A DNA stretch of 64,000 bases from Paenibacillus sp. N3.4 (lineage in GTDB: Bacteria > Bacillota > Bacilli > Paenibacillales > NBRC-103111): the NCBI RefSeq assembly GCF_008017805.1, contig NZ_VRTT01000034.1, forward strand, positions 1 through 64,000, given 5' to 3'. The first letter of the stretch is position 1, and each line of letters begins with the position of its first letter. This document shows positions 1 through 9,172 of this stretch, piece after piece. The notes under the pieces are model-generated. The model ran no database searches. It saw only the letters and a program-made list of their open reading frames with translations, and was not told the origin of the DNA. The position numbers and the translations under genes were made by a program.

Positions 1-2
1 TT

Positions 3-3000
3 CGTGCTAAAAGCTCCAATGCGGATTTAAGTGCTTTGACCGTAGACGGAACGAGCGTAGCGGATTTTGCGGCTAATACGATTGAGTACACGGTGAATGT
101 GTCGAATGCGAAAACATCGGTCACGGCGGTGGGGACGATAGCTGAGGCTAATGCCAGCGTGGTTGTGGCAGGCGGAAGCAACCTAGTCGTGGGAAATAAC
201 ACGATCACGGTGACCATTACGGCGCAAGATGGAACGACCGTGAAGACTTACACGGTAACGGTGGTTCGTGCTAAAAGCTCCAATGCGGATTTAAGTGCTT
301 TGACCGTAGACGGAACGAGCGTAGCGGATTTTGCGGCTAATTCGATTGAGTACACGGTGAATGTGTCGAATGCGAAAACATCGGTTACGGCGGTGGGGAC
401 GATAGCTGAGGTTAATGCCAGCGTGGTTGTGGCAGGCGGAAGCAACCTAGTCGTGGGAAATAACACGATTACGGCGACGGTAACTGCGCAGGATGGAACG
501 ACCGTGAAGACGTACACGGTAACGGTGGTTCGTGCTAGAAGCTCCAATGCGGACTTAAGTGCACTGACGGTAGACGGAACAAGCGTAACGAATTTTGCAG
601 CTGGCACGTTGGCATACACGGTGAATGTACCGAATGCGACAACATCGGTAACAGCAGTGGGAACGAAAGCTGATGCAACTGCGACTGTGGCTGTAGAAGG
701 CGGAAGCAACCTAGTCGTGGGAGATAACACGATCACGGTGACAGTAACCGCGCAAGATGGAACGACAGTGAAGACGTACACGGTAAACGTGGTTCGTGCT
801 AAAAGCTCCAATGCAGATTTAAGCGCATTGACGGTAGACGGAACGAGCGTAGCGAATTTTGCAGCAGGCACGTTGGAGTACACGGTGAATATACCTAATG
901 CAACAACATCGGTCACTGTAACGGGAACGACCTATGATACAAACGCGAAAGTGGTTGTGACGGGCGGAAGCAGCCTAATCGTAGGAGATAACACGGTAAC
1001 AGTTACAGTAACTGCACAGGATGGAACGACGGTGAAGACATACACGGTAACCGTGGTCCGTGCAAAAAGTTCCAACGCCAATCTCAGCGCATTGACGGTA
1101 GACGGAACAAGCGTAGCGAACTTTGCAGCAGGCACGTTGGAGTACACGGTGAATGTACCAAACGCGACTACGTCGGTAACGGCAGTGGGAACGAAAGCTG
1201 ATACAGCTGCGAAAGTGGTTGTGACGGGCGGAAGCAGCCTAGTCGTAGGAGATAACACGGTAACAGTTACAGTAACCGCGCAGGATGGAACAACAAGTCA
1301 AGCCTACATCATTACGATTAATCGTGCAGCAAGTGGGAACGCACATCTGAGCGGCTTGACGGTAGACGGAACAAGCGTAGCCAATTTTGCAATGAGCACG
1401 TTGACCTACACCGTAAATGTACCGAACGCGACAACGTCTGTCACAGTAACGGGAGTTACCTATGATACAACGGCTACAGTGAGCGCACCGGTTGTGAGCC
1501 AATTGGTCGTAGGTAACAATGTGATTACCGTCACGGTTACTGCTCAGGACGGCTCAGTGAATGCATACAGAGTGACAATAGTACGGGCGCCGAGTAACAA
1601 TGCAACATTAAGCAGTCTACTGCTATCGAGTGGGTCTTTAAGTCCTCTTTTCACATCAGGAGTATTGGAATATACGTCTTCAGTCACCAATGGTGTATCA
1701 AGCCTTACGGTAACTGCGAATGTGTATGACAGTCAGGCTAGTGTTACAGCGAATGTATATAACAGCAGTCATGTATCTGTGTTCGGTCCCATTGACCTAA
1801 AAAGTGGACAGGCTTCAGCTCCACTTCCGCTGCAGGTGGGTAACAATTCAATCAAAATTAAGGTGACTGCACAGGACGGAACAGAGGCTATCTATCTCTT
1901 AAATATTTATAGAGGTGAAGAACCTAGCACGGGCCCAGGTCCTATCACTGGTGGACCAGGCATTCCAGCACCTCCGGTGACACCTCCGATAACAGAAGCA
2001 GGGGTTACGAAATATTTGGTAGATACGGAGAAACTGACGAAAGCTTTTGGCTCAGACCAACAAGCACTGGCTACGTTTGAACTTCATACGACCGACCCTG
2101 TGGTCAAAATTGAATTCGCTGCATCGACGCTTTTAAATGAAGCAAGCAAGCGTCCGGGCGCATCTGTGGAGATAAAAGTGGATGGAACCATCTACACCCT
2201 TCCTCTCTCCATATTTAAAAATGTGTCTAAGGAAGCCATTATTAGTGTTACGATAACCAAAGTATCTGGTCAAATCAAAGAGGATATCAACAAAGCGGCA
2301 GCAGAGCAAGGCTATAAACAGTTGCTGAATGACCCTATTGACTTTTTAACACATATTGAAGGTAAGGCGGTTATCGACTTTAATGGTGTATATGTAGATC
2401 GTACGTTGACGTTACCGTCTGTCGTAGATGTCAGTAAGGTAACTGGCGTATGGGTGGATGAGAATAATACGATGCATTTTGTACCCTCTTTTATTAGTGG
2501 GAACACAGGCACTATAACGATTCATTCCCCACACAATAGTATTTACACGGTCATTCAATCTGATAAGTCCTTCACAGATCTGAAGGGTCACTGGGCCAAA
2601 GATGATGTAGAGCTGCTGGCTAATAAATTAATTATTAATGGTACAGCAGGCAACATGTTTGAACCGAATAATAAAATTACACGCGCTGAGTTTGCAGCTT
2701 TGCTGGTTCGTTCACTTGGCCTGCTCGAAGAGAAGCCGGGGCATACATTCACGGATGTAAAAGAGACGGATTGGTACGCAGGAGCTGTAGCTACAGCACA
2801 AAAAGTAGGTTTAATCAGTGGTTATGAAGACAATACGTTCAAACCTAATGCAAATATCACACGTGAGCAAATGGTGGCAATGATCGTACGGGCCATTCAC
2901 GTGGGTGGAAAAGAAGTAAAAGCAGAAGGTAAGTCCCTAGAGCACTTCTCAGATGGTTCTACCATTGGGGATTGGGCCAAAGAGGCAGTAGCTCAAACGG

Positions 3001-3122
3001 TTACGGCGAAAATTATTGAGGGTACAACACCTACAACATTCGCGGCCAAAGAGAACGCAACACGCGCACAAGGGGCCTCGATGTTGAAACGGATGCTGCA
3101 ATATTTAGCTTTTATTAACTAA
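3..3122 (+). CDS. Cadherin-like repeat / SLH-domain surface protein (5' partial)
   Basis: This is the C-terminal 1,039 residues of a wall-associated surface protein; the frame is open from base 3, so the true start lies upstream. Six near-identical beta-sandwich repeats of 87-88 residues (264-bp period, starting at bases 3, 267, 531, 795, 1059 and 1323) resemble the Pfam cadherin-like beta-sandwich family and share motifs such as LTVDGTSVA and TAQDGTT. A diverged seventh unit follows, then a Gly/Pro-rich linker (about bases 1915-2005), a roughly 190-residue domain I do not recognise, and three SLH domains (about visible residues 856-905, 917-965 and 981-1035, with FTDLKGHWA, FTDVKETDW and FSDGSTIGDWA). 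SLH domains normally bind pyruvylated secondary wall polymer. The first two repeats are almost identical in DNA, so copy number may vary. The role is probably adhesion or envelope structure. Confidence 0.93.
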   Translation, partial: RAKSSNADLSALTVDGTSVADFAANTIEYTVNVSNAKTSVTAVGTIAEANASVVVAGGSNLVVGNNTITVTITAQDGTTVKTYTVTVVRAKSSNADLSALTVDGTSVADFAANSIEYTVNVSNAKTSVTAVGTIAEVNASVVVAGGSNLVVGNNTITATVTAQDGTTVKTYTVTVVRARSSNADLSALTVDGTSVTNFAAGTLAYTVNVPNATTSVTAVGTKADATATVAVEGGSNLVVGDNTITVTVTAQDGTTVKTYTVNVVRAKSSNADLSALTVDGTSVANFAAGTLEYTVNIPNATTSVTVTGTTYDTNAKVVVTGGSSLIVGDNTVTVTVTAQDGTTVKTYTVTVVRAKSSNANLSALTVDGTSVANFAAGTLEYTVNVPNATTSVTAVGTKADTAAKVVVTGGSSLVVGDNTVTVTVTAQDGTTSQAYIITINRAASGNAHLSGLTVDGTSVANFAMSTLTYTVNVPNATTSVTVTGVTYDTTATVSAPVVSQLVVGNNVITVTVTAQDGSVNAYRVTIVRAPSNNATLSSLLLSSGSLSPLFTSGVLEYTSSVTNGVSSLTVTANVYDSQASVTANVYNSSHVSVFGPIDLKSGQASAPLPLQVGNNSIKIKVTAQDGTEAIYLLNIYRGEEPSTGPGPITGGPGIPAPPVTPPITEAGVTKYLVDTEKLTKAFGSDQQALATFELHTTDPVVKIEFAASTLLNEASKRPGASVEIKVDGTIYTLPLSIFKNVSKEAIISVTITKVSGQIKEDINKAAAEQGYKQLLNDPIDFLTHIEGKAVIDFNGVYVDRTLTLPSVVDVSKVTGVWVDENNTMHFVPSFISGNTGTITIHSPHNSIYTVIQSDKSFTDLKGHWAKDDVELLANKLIINGTAGNMFEPNNKITRAEFAALLVRSLGLLEEKPGHTFTDVKETDWYAGAVATAQKVGLISGYEDNTFKPNANITREQMVAMIVRAIHVGGKEVKAEGKSLEHFSDGSTIGDWAKEAVAQTVTAKIIEGTTPTTFAAKENATRAQGASMLKRMLQYLAFIN

Positions 3123-3128
3123 TCACTT

Positions 3129-3159
3129 AGTCCGCCATGCATGCATGGCGGACTTTTTC
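3129..3159 (+). terminator. Rho-independent terminator of the SLH protein gene
   Basis: A perfect 26-base palindrome (two 13-base arms centred on GCATGC) starts 6 bases after the stop codon and runs directly into five T residues. Confidence 0.85.
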
Positions 3160-3263
3160 ATTTGTGAGATGTGATTAACGATGGAGCGCTTGGAAGGAGA
3201 ACAACATTCTTGGAAGAGGGTTTAAATCAAAAAAGGCGCCCGGTGTCCTCAAGTGGACTAGGG

Positions 3264-3290
3264 CTACTTCACTTTAATAACGTTCAACAA
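3264..3290 (-). other. Out-of-frame original C-terminus of the aquaporin
   Basis: On the minus strand, one frame away from the reading frame in use, the DNA codes for ALAAVVFRLLNVIKVK and then a TAG at 3264-3266. This is the kind of last helix expected after the aquaporin APLVGA motif. The frame in use ends earlier at 3284 with an unrelated tail. Confidence 0.7.
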
Positions 3291-3949
3291 CCGGAACACG
3301 ACTGCAGCCAAGGCGCGCCAACAAGTGGAGCTGCAAGGAATACCCAAACTTGCGAGAGAGATTGCCCGCCAAGCAGAATCGCAGGCCCCAAGCTTCTTGC
3401 CGGATTGACTGAGGTTCCTGTTAAACCGATGCCAAGAATATGGACGAAGGCAAGTGTGAGCCCGATAACCAAACCTGCTACGTTGTTATTGATCTGGGAA
3501 GATGTAACACCTAAAATCGTATAAATAAAGACGAAGGTTAATGCAATCTCGACGATGATAGCCATAAAAGCGGAAATGCCAATCCCGTAACCAGTTCCGA
3601 AACCGTTTTGACCTAGACTCGTCACGGCTTTGCCGGTAGAATCCATGATTGCGTAAAGAAGTGCTGAACCTGCAATAGCACCGACAACTTGCGCTATAAC
3701 GTAGCCTATGAAGTCTACGCCGGACAACTTTCGGCTAATCAACATGGCAAATGAAACCGCCGGATTAATATGACAGCCAGATACCGGACCGATAACGTAA
3801 GCCATTGCAACAATGGATAAACCAAAGGCGAAGGCGATTCCCAAATAACCGAGTTCCCCTCCCGCAGTTGCGGCGCTACCACAACCGAACAAAACGAGTA
3901 CAAACGTTCCAATGAATTCGGCTGCATATTTTTTGAAAGATGTATGCAT
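3284..3949 (-). CDS. MIP-family aquaporin (AqpZ-like), probable 3' frameshift
   Basis: This is a six-helix channel of the major intrinsic protein family, facilitating water or small neutral solute flux across the cytoplasmic membrane. Both pore signatures are present: HINPAVS near residue 60 and SVNPARS near residue 183. The family is usually around 230 residues; this frame gives 221 and ends in an atypical tail (APWLQSCSGC) after APLVGA. Restoring a single base near 3320 (GCGCC to GCGGCC) gives the expected ALAAVVFRLL helix and a stop at 3264. The start is supported by AAGGGGG upstream of the ATG. It appears to be a single-gene unit. Water channel versus glycerol facilitator cannot be settled here, but the short length fits the AqpZ group better than GlpF. 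Confidence 0.88.
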   Translation of the reverse strand: MHTSFKKYAAEFIGTFVLVLFGCGSAATAGGELGYLGIAFAFGLSIVAMAYVIGPVSGCHINPAVSFAMLISRKLSGVDFIGYVIAQVVGAIAGSALLYAIMDSTGKAVTSLGQNGFGTGYGIGISAFMAIIVEIALTFVFIYTILGVTSSQINNNVAGLVIGLTLAFVHILGIGLTGTSVNPARSLGPAILLGGQSLSQVWVFLAAPLVGAPWLQSCSGC

Positions 3950-4141
3950 CGTATTCCCCCTTATTGATATGATTTTCTTTATTGTATGTCATATAAATAT
4001 ACAAAAACTGAACAAATGAGAACATGATCTATCAAGAGGTCGGGGGACCAAAGCATTGTGAAACAGATGGAACGTTTCGTTGACATCATGTTCCGTACCA
4101 TCCATTTCAATAAAATGCAGCCAATAATAGAAAATAGTTGA

Positions 4142-6019
4142 CTAACGCTTGGGCAGCATATTCACATATTGATCTGACAATTTCATTAATGTCATGACGT
4201 AGTCATAATCGCTTTTGTATGCTTTGAAGTCAGCAACGGGCTGAAGTGTCTGTAAGGAAACAGCCGTTCCGTCATCAAATCCTTTTCCCGGTACAAACAA
4301 AATATGGTCATTGAAAAAAGAGCCAGTAGGCAAATAATACCTCATGCCGAATGCATTTTTCTTTATATTTAATAGATCCTGACCAAAGTGAACGACTCCC
4401 TGCTCTTTCAAGGAAACGCCTACCAGATTGGCAATTGTCGGCATAATATCGAGCTGTCCCCCAACTTGATTAATCACTTCGCCTTTCGATTGACGCGGCA
4501 TATGGATAAACAACGGAATGTTAAAGCGCGTAATCTGATCATGATAAGTAATTCCCAGCTCGCTGCTGAGCTTGTCAGCCTTAATATCCTCCGGCTGCAG
4601 CCCAAAGTGGTCGCCATAAGCGATGAAAAGGGTTTGATCCCACATGCCTGAAGTTTTCAATTGATCGATAAACTTCCCAAGCGCATAATCGGCGTAATTG
4701 GCCGCGACTAAGTAATCGCCGATTTGCTGCCCTTGCAAAGCAGGGGGTACGGCTATTTTCTCGAAACTGGCGGGAACTGTGAATGGGAAATGGCTCGATA
4801 CCGTTATAAACTGCGTGTAGAATGGCTTTTTTTGATTGTGCAGCTCAGTTAGTTTTTCACTGCCCACGCGGAACAATTCTTCGTCAGAAGCCCCGAATGA
4901 ATTAAAATTATCATTGGTGTAATAAGGCTTGTCAAAATAATGAGTAAACCCGATCGCAGGATACAATTTAATCCGATCCCAAAAGTGAATCTCATTTACA
5001 TGAAAAGTGTCCGCTTCATATCCCTTTTCCTCCAAAAGTCTCGGCAGACTGGGGAGCATCCGGTCACCATAGCCGGTTGACATGGGAATTGTACCTGTTG
5101 GATAAATCGACGTATTGGACATAAATTCGGCGTCGGATGTGTTGCCTTGGCCGATTTGCTGATAAATATGCGGAAAGTAGAGGCTTTCCTCAGCCAAATT
5201 ATTAAGAACCGGCGTAATCTCCTTCCCCTGGTAAGTAAGATGAATCAAAAAGTTTTGAAAAGCCTCGATCTGTACAACAACAACATTCATCCCCTGCTGC
5301 GATGCAAAATAGTTCGGCTTATCGGCAGGATTCGCCCCCTGATTATATCCATAGTCGGCTTCTACCTGATTGATGACCGTTAGGGCTTGCGTCAAATTTG
5401 CGAAATTCGTTTTGTTTTTTTCGCTGATTCCGTTAACGGCAACGGATACCTCATAATTCATAAAACCAAGCTGCTCAGCCCGGACGATTTCATTCGTGAT
5501 ATCCTTGTCTGTTTTGACAAACCAAGCGGACACCATGATACATACCAGTGTCAAAACGAAAAGAGCAGACCGGCGCATGGGTCGTTCGTTTATTAGAATA
5601 GCACCGTGCCGTCTCGTTGCAAGCCATATCATAAATGCCAGTATAAAGTCGGCAAAAAACAAGTAATCCATCGGATGAATCGTCGCTTTAATACTTGACG
5701 AAATTTGCAGCAACTGTTTGATCTCCAGAACAGATGTATAGGTGATAACCGACCCGAAATGCTCAAAATAAAGCGTAGCTGCAAAACAAATCAGCGATAA
5801 AATGGCATTAAAAGCCCAATATGCGGACCGCTTGGCCTGATTCGCGAAGCGAATCTCCATAAATCCTGTAAAGACCAAGAGACTGAACAAATCCAGGAGC
5901 CACCACTTCAAATCCACTTTCCCATAAAGAAAATACCTTAGCAGCGCAAACTTTGCCCACAAAATAATTGAAAATACAACAAAATAACTTCGCCATAACC
6001 TGTTCCATGAATGCGTCAT
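4142..6019 (-). CDS. LtaS-family membrane sulfatase (lipoteichoic acid synthase-like)
   Basis: A 625-residue membrane enzyme related to LtaS/YfnI/YqgS, which transfer glycerol phosphate from phosphatidylglycerol to lipoteichoic acid or its primer outside the membrane. About five N-terminal hydrophobic segments (residues 1-180) precede an extracellular alkaline-phosphatase-like domain. The expected active-site elements are visible: an early metal-binding Glu in VVVVQIEAF, the nucleophile Thr294 in GNTSDAEF, and the YGDHFG motif. The start was placed at 6019 because GGAGG lies five bases upstream; an ATG 15 bases earlier lacks a site. It could be the polymerase, the primase (YvgJ type) or a phosphoglycerol transferase acting on another glycan. 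It stands alone between unrelated genes. Confidence 0.88.
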   Translation of the reverse strand: MTHSWNRLWRSYFVVFSIILWAKFALLRYFLYGKVDLKWWLLDLFSLLVFTGFMEIRFANQAKRSAYWAFNAILSLICFAATLYFEHFGSVITYTSVLEIKQLLQISSSIKATIHPMDYLFFADFILAFMIWLATRRHGAILINERPMRRSALFVLTLVCIMVSAWFVKTDKDITNEIVRAEQLGFMNYEVSVAVNGISEKNKTNFANLTQALTVINQVEADYGYNQGANPADKPNYFASQQGMNVVVVQIEAFQNFLIHLTYQGKEITPVLNNLAEESLYFPHIYQQIGQGNTSDAEFMSNTSIYPTGTIPMSTGYGDRMLPSLPRLLEEKGYEADTFHVNEIHFWDRIKLYPAIGFTHYFDKPYYTNDNFNSFGASDEELFRVGSEKLTELHNQKKPFYTQFITVSSHFPFTVPASFEKIAVPPALQGQQIGDYLVAANYADYALGKFIDQLKTSGMWDQTLFIAYGDHFGLQPEDIKADKLSSELGITYHDQITRFNIPLFIHMPRQSKGEVINQVGGQLDIMPTIANLVGVSLKEQGVVHFGQDLLNIKKNAFGMRYYLPTGSFFNDHILFVPGKGFDDGTAVSLQTLQPVADFKAYKSDYDYVMTLMKLSDQYVNMLPKR

Positions 6020-6195
6020 TGCTACCTCCATCATTGTGTTTACTAAAATCTATTGCTGTCATATAGCATTCTTTGACCAAATAGTTTCAATATAAACATG
6101 CGGATAAAAGATAAAAAAAGAAACGCTCTTATTCATGGTTAAAGAGATAGCGTAGTAAGAGATCTCCACGAATGGAATTAGCGATTCTGCCATAA

Positions 6196-6243
6196 ATACA
6201 AAAGAGGACAACCTTACTGGCGCGAAGGTGTCCTCTTTTGTAT
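6196..6243. terminator. Hairpin terminator downstream of the broken MFS gene
   Basis: A near-perfect inverted repeat has arms around ACAAAAGAGGACAACCTT and AAGGTGTCCTCTTTTGT with a short GC-rich loop. The A and T runs at the two ends would let it act in both directions. It abuts the stop of the pseudogene at 6244. Confidence 0.7.
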
Positions 6244-6527
6244 TTACTTAGCTGCAAGCCGTTTGTCTCTGCGATCCAGTCCGTAACTGACAAAGCCCAG
6301 AATCAGGCCAACCACGGGCAAGCGCCCCCATCTAACGCATAGCTCGTAATGAGCTGACCGGCTTGCGAAATCGTGACATTGAGATCGTCGGCCACATTGG
6401 GCAGAAGGCCCATAATGACAAACTCGGTCATACCAATGGCAAAAGCGCCTGCGGTTAATGAAAAAAGGGAAATGGGAAACCGTCCCTTCGCCACTCCATT
6501 TCCATCTAAAGCTTGATCTTGACTCAT
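6244..6527 (-). pseudogene. MFS transporter remnant with internal deletion
   Basis: Only the two ends of a 12-helix major facilitator gene remain. The N-terminal frame (ATG near 6527) encodes the first helix with the GMTEFVIMGLLPNVADDL signature of the AraJ/Bcr-CflA drug-efflux type, up to SYAL. The sequence then jumps near 6325-6335 into another frame that encodes a typical last helix and tail (LPVVGLILGFVSYGLDRR). Roughly 300 residues are missing and the junction is out of frame, so no functional transporter is expected. The 5' end still carries a plausible ribosome binding region. It lies just downstream of the luciferase-like oxidoreductase. Confidence 0.75.
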
Positions 6528-6610
6528 ACGAGAGGGTTCCAACCTTTCTCAACTATGACGATGTAACTCTCTGGATGAAGCCGCAATGGCAAGCTATAAA
6601 ATAGATACGA

Positions 6611-7612
6611 TTATTCGGATATCTCTTTGAACACTTCCGCTACAATTTCATAAGATCTAAGACGAGCTGCATGGTCATAAATCTGACCCGCAACAATCCA
6701 CTCGTTCGCGGCTGTTTGCTGCTGCAGCTTAAGCAATCGTTCACGCACCGTATCTCGGCTACCGACAATTGAGAAGCTTAATGTTTTTTGTACGTAGGCT
6801 TTCTCCTGCGGGCTCCATAAAGACTCCATACTGTCCACCGGAGGACTTAGCATACCGGGACGGCCCCTCACAATATTCAAGAATTGCTGATGCTGTGATG
6901 TCGCGAGATGCTGTGCTTCCTCATCCGTGTCGGCGGCAATAATGTTGATTCCAACCATGGCGTACGGTTTTTCTAACGCGTCAGACGGGCGGAATTCACG
7001 GCGATATAGATCAAGTGCCGCGTATAAATAGTCCGGAGCAAAGTGGCTGGCGAAAGCAAAAGGAAGGCCCAGCTGCCCTGCTAACTGGGCACTGAAATCA
7101 CTCGATCCGAGCAGCCAGATTGGAATATCCAGCCCTTCGCCCGGCACGGCGCGCACACCGGGTATGCCTGTACCCAGCGCCGGGTTTAGATAGCCGCGGA
7201 GCTCGCTCAGCTGCTCTGGGAAGTTCTGACCGTCGCTGCCCAAGCCGCGGCGAAGCGCTCTTGCCGCCGGCTGGTCGGAGCCTGGGGCGCGGCCAAGGCC
7301 CAAATCGATGCGGCCCGGATGCATCGATTCCAACGTACCGAACTGCTCGGCGATGACGAGCGGTGCATGGTTGGGCAGCATGATGCCGCCGGAGCCGACA
7401 CGAATTTTCTCTGTAGCCATCGCGACGTAACCGATGACGATGGAAGTGGCCGAGCTGGCAATGCCCGGCATATTATGATGCTCCGCAAGCCAATATCTAT
7501 GGTAGCCCCATTTTTCAGCGTGTCTAGCTAAATCAACGGAACGGTGAAAAGAATCTCGGGGTGTACCTCCCACAATGACGGGAGCCAAATCTAAGACGGA
7601 TATAGGAACCAT
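6611..7612 (-). CDS. LLM-class flavin-dependent oxidoreductase (luciferase-like)
   Basis: A 333-residue protein of the bacterial luciferase-like monooxygenase fold, in the subgroup often annotated as 'MsnO8-like' or YhbW-like. Hallmarks are the N-terminal strand [11 protein letters not shown], the WLAEHHN motif near residue 45, the glycine-rich [13 protein letters not shown] segment, and [11 protein letters not shown]. Members bind F420 or FMN and oxidise small organic substrates; the substrate here is not predictable. The ATG at 7612 was chosen because GGAGG lies nine bases upstream; an overlapping TTG three codons earlier would sit directly on the Shine-Dalgarno. The GC content seems somewhat higher in its middle part than in neighbours. 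Confidence 0.88.
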   Translation of the reverse strand: MVPISVLDLAPVIVGGTPRDSFHRSVDLARHAEKWGYHRYWLAEHHNMPGIASSATSIVIGYVAMATEKIRVGSGGIMLPNHAPLVIAEQFGTLESMHPGRIDLGLGRAPGSDQPAARALRRGLGSDGQNFPEQLSELRGYLNPALGTGIPGVRAVPGEGLDIPIWLLGSSDFSAQLAGQLGLPFAFASHFAPDYLYAALDLYRREFRPSDALEKPYAMVGINIIAADTDEEAQHLATSQHQQFLNIVRGRPGMLSPPVDSMESLWSPQEKAYVQKTLSFSIVGSRDTVRERLLKLQQQTAANEWIVAGQIYDHAARLRSYEIVAEVFKEISE

Positions 7613-7765
7613 TGTTATCAACCTCCATGGAATCTAACGATAAGCAAGTAACTACTTTAATTTATATAGGTATATTTTATATACGATTATACCAGTCGCT
7701 GTTCGTGGAGCCTACTGTTTATAATGAAGCTTACAATAGTATTGTGATTGTGGAGAAATAATAAA

Positions 7766-7818
7766 CAAACAAAGCTCCTGTGTGAAAGGCATCTTGGCCT
7801 ATCGCAATCAGAAGCTTG
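7766..7818 (-). terminator. Probable terminator of hxlAB
   Basis: On the minus strand, AAGCTTCTG pairs with CAGGAGCTT (one mismatch) around an inner GGCC/GGC pairing, followed by a T-rich tail. It lies 13 bases after the hxlB stop. Confidence 0.5.
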
Positions 7819-7830
7819 TTCGTATAATGT

Positions 7831-8388
7831 TTATTCTAGATTGGCATGTCGGCCATACATGGTCTCGTTGGAATATCCCTCTTTTTCCATCAACATCAAA
7901 ATGAGAGCATCTGCAAAAAGGAGAAGCGTTTGTTCAAATAGGGAGCCCATAGGCTGAATGGTTGAATATGCGCGATGGAGAGGGTCCTTCGGCGATCCGG
8001 GGAGCTTCACGACATGATCTGCCAAACGCCCAATTGACGATTCAGGAAAAATCGTTACAGCTGCAACGGAAGCACCCAGATTTTTTGCTTTCTCGGCCAT
8101 GGACAGCAAACTGCTTGTTTCACCGGAACCTGAGCCGATGATAAGCAAGTCCTGTGCTGATAAGCTTGGTGTTACCGATTCTCCAACTACATAAGCTTGT
8201 ATCCCCAAGTGCATAAGTCGCATAGCTAGAGCCCGCATCATCAAGCCTGAGCGTCCAGCGCCAGCTACAAAAATCTTGCCAGACTGAGTGATACGCTCGA
8301 CCAGCTTTTCTGCTTGATCCTCATCCAACTGCTTCGCTGCGATTTGCAGCTCTTGAATGATGTTGACCAGATAGGTATCATTTTTCAT
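7831..8388 (-). CDS. hxlB: 6-phospho-3-hexuloisomerase
   Basis: A 185-residue SIS-domain isomerase that converts D-arabino-3-hexulose 6-phosphate to fructose 6-phosphate, the second step of the ribulose monophosphate pathway for formaldehyde assimilation or detoxification. The SIS signature is visible as FVAGAGRSGLMMRALAMRL near residues 40-58, with LIIGSGSGETSSL near residues 80-92 and the family C-terminus ETMYGRHANLE. Length matches the B. subtilis enzyme. The ATG at 8388 is preceded by an AGGATCCT stretch. It follows hxlA with a 22-base gap on the same strand, so the two are almost certainly one operon. Confidence 0.93.
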   Translation of the reverse strand: MKNDTYLVNIIQELQIAAKQLDEDQAEKLVERITQSGKIFVAGAGRSGLMMRALAMRLMHLGIQAYVVGESVTPSLSAQDLLIIGSGSGETSSLLSMAEKAKNLGASVAAVTIFPESSIGRLADHVVKLPGSPKDPLHRAYSTIQPMGSLFEQTLLLFADALILMLMEKEGYSNETMYGRHANLE

Positions 8389-8410
8389 TGATATTAGGAT
8401 CCTTGTTTGA

Positions 8411-9028
8411 TCAGTTTTGCATTTCAGCCGCAGCGGCTTGCTTGTTTTCATGTCCAGTGATGCCACCGCCAACGATGACAAGGTCTGGTTGCGCTTGAAT
8501 CACTTCCGGCAGTGTACTTAGCTTAATGCCTCCGGCAACAGCCGTTTTGGCATTTTTGACTACGCGTTTAATGGTCAACAAGTCCTCGAATGAGCTTTTT
8601 CCTACAGCTTGGAGGTCATAGCCGGTGTGTACACAGATATAATCCACGCCGAAAGCATCGATTTCACGTGCGCGCTCTTCCAGGTTTTTCACAGAGATCA
8701 TGTCGACTAGAATTTGTCTGCCTTGCTTTCTTGCTTCTTCAACGGCGCCTTTAATCGTCATGTCTTCAGAAACGCCCAGTATCGTGATGATGTCGGCACC
8801 AGCCTCCGATGCTTTCATAACCTCGTAGCCACCCGCGTCCATGACTTTTAGATCAGCCAGCACTTTCAAATGTGGAAAAGCTTCCTTCATTTCTTTAACT
8901 GCACGAAGCCCTTCGTTAATGACAACTGGAGTCCCGATTTCTACGATATCTATATGGGCCTCTACTTCTTTCACTAGTTGCAGGGCTTGTGGAATGTCAA
9001 CCAAATCTAGCGCTAACTGAAGTTCCAT
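8411..9028 (-). CDS. hxlA: 3-hexulose-6-phosphate synthase
   Basis: A 205-residue TIM-barrel aldolase of the orotidine-monophosphate-decarboxylase superfamily that condenses formaldehyde with ribulose 5-phosphate. Family motifs are MELQLALDLVD at the N-terminus, VEIGTPVVINEG, the metal-binding LADLKVMDAG (DxKxxD) near residues 58-67, the VHTGYDLQA segment and VAGGIKLSTLP. Length and motifs match the stand-alone HPS rather than the archaeal fusions. It is the first gene of an hxlA-hxlB operon. An HxlR-family regulator lies 144 bases upstream on the same strand but has its own terminator, so hxlA should have its own promoter. Confidence 0.94.
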   Translation of the reverse strand: MELQLALDLVDIPQALQLVKEVEAHIDIVEIGTPVVINEGLRAVKEMKEAFPHLKVLADLKVMDAGGYEVMKASEAGADIITILGVSEDMTIKGAVEEARKQGRQILVDMISVKNLEERAREIDAFGVDYICVHTGYDLQAVGKSSFEDLLTIKRVVKNAKTAVAGGIKLSTLPEVIQAQPDLVIVGGGITGHENKQAAAAEMQN

Positions 9029-9114
9029 GAATAGCTCACTCCTCTGTTTTGTATGTGTTCGTTCATGGGCTTTATTCTAAGGTCTTACTTATAAAAAAGG
9101 AAGTACGCACTATT

Positions 9115-9127
9115 TAGTATCATAGTA
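9115..9127 (-). promoter_or_regulatory. Candidate HxlR-type operator upstream of hxlA
   Basis: Two copies of TAGTA (TACTA on the coding strand) lie eight bases apart, with a further GTAC on either side. HxlR-family regulators bind short repeats upstream of hxlAB. The site is about 90 bases upstream of the hxlA start. No binding matrix was applied. Confidence 0.3.
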
Positions 9128-9147
9128 CCCATTAAGAAACTAAGGAC

Positions 9148-9172
9148 AAAAAAGAGACCTATCAAAGGTCTC
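9148..9172 (-). terminator. Rho-independent terminator of the HxlR-family gene
   Basis: On the minus strand GAGACCT-TTGAT-AGGTCTC forms a perfect 7-bp stem followed by six T residues, directly after the stop codon at 9173. Confidence 0.9.

Noticed and set aside
248..1502. Long minus-strand open frames opposite the surface-protein repeats
   Set aside because: They mirror the 264-bp repeats, lack ribosome sites, and the plus strand encodes well-formed beta-sandwich repeats.
3..1583. Direct repeats considered as a CRISPR array
   Set aside because: Period of 264 bp with coding continuity through every unit; no short repeat/unique spacer alternation.
3171..3524. Plus-strand open frame opposite the aquaporin C-terminus
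   Set aside because: Antisense to conserved aquaporin coding sequence with no domain of its own.
7120..7531. Open frames opposite and out of phase with the luciferase-like gene
   Set aside because: They arise in its GC-rich part; the luciferase-like frame has full family motifs.
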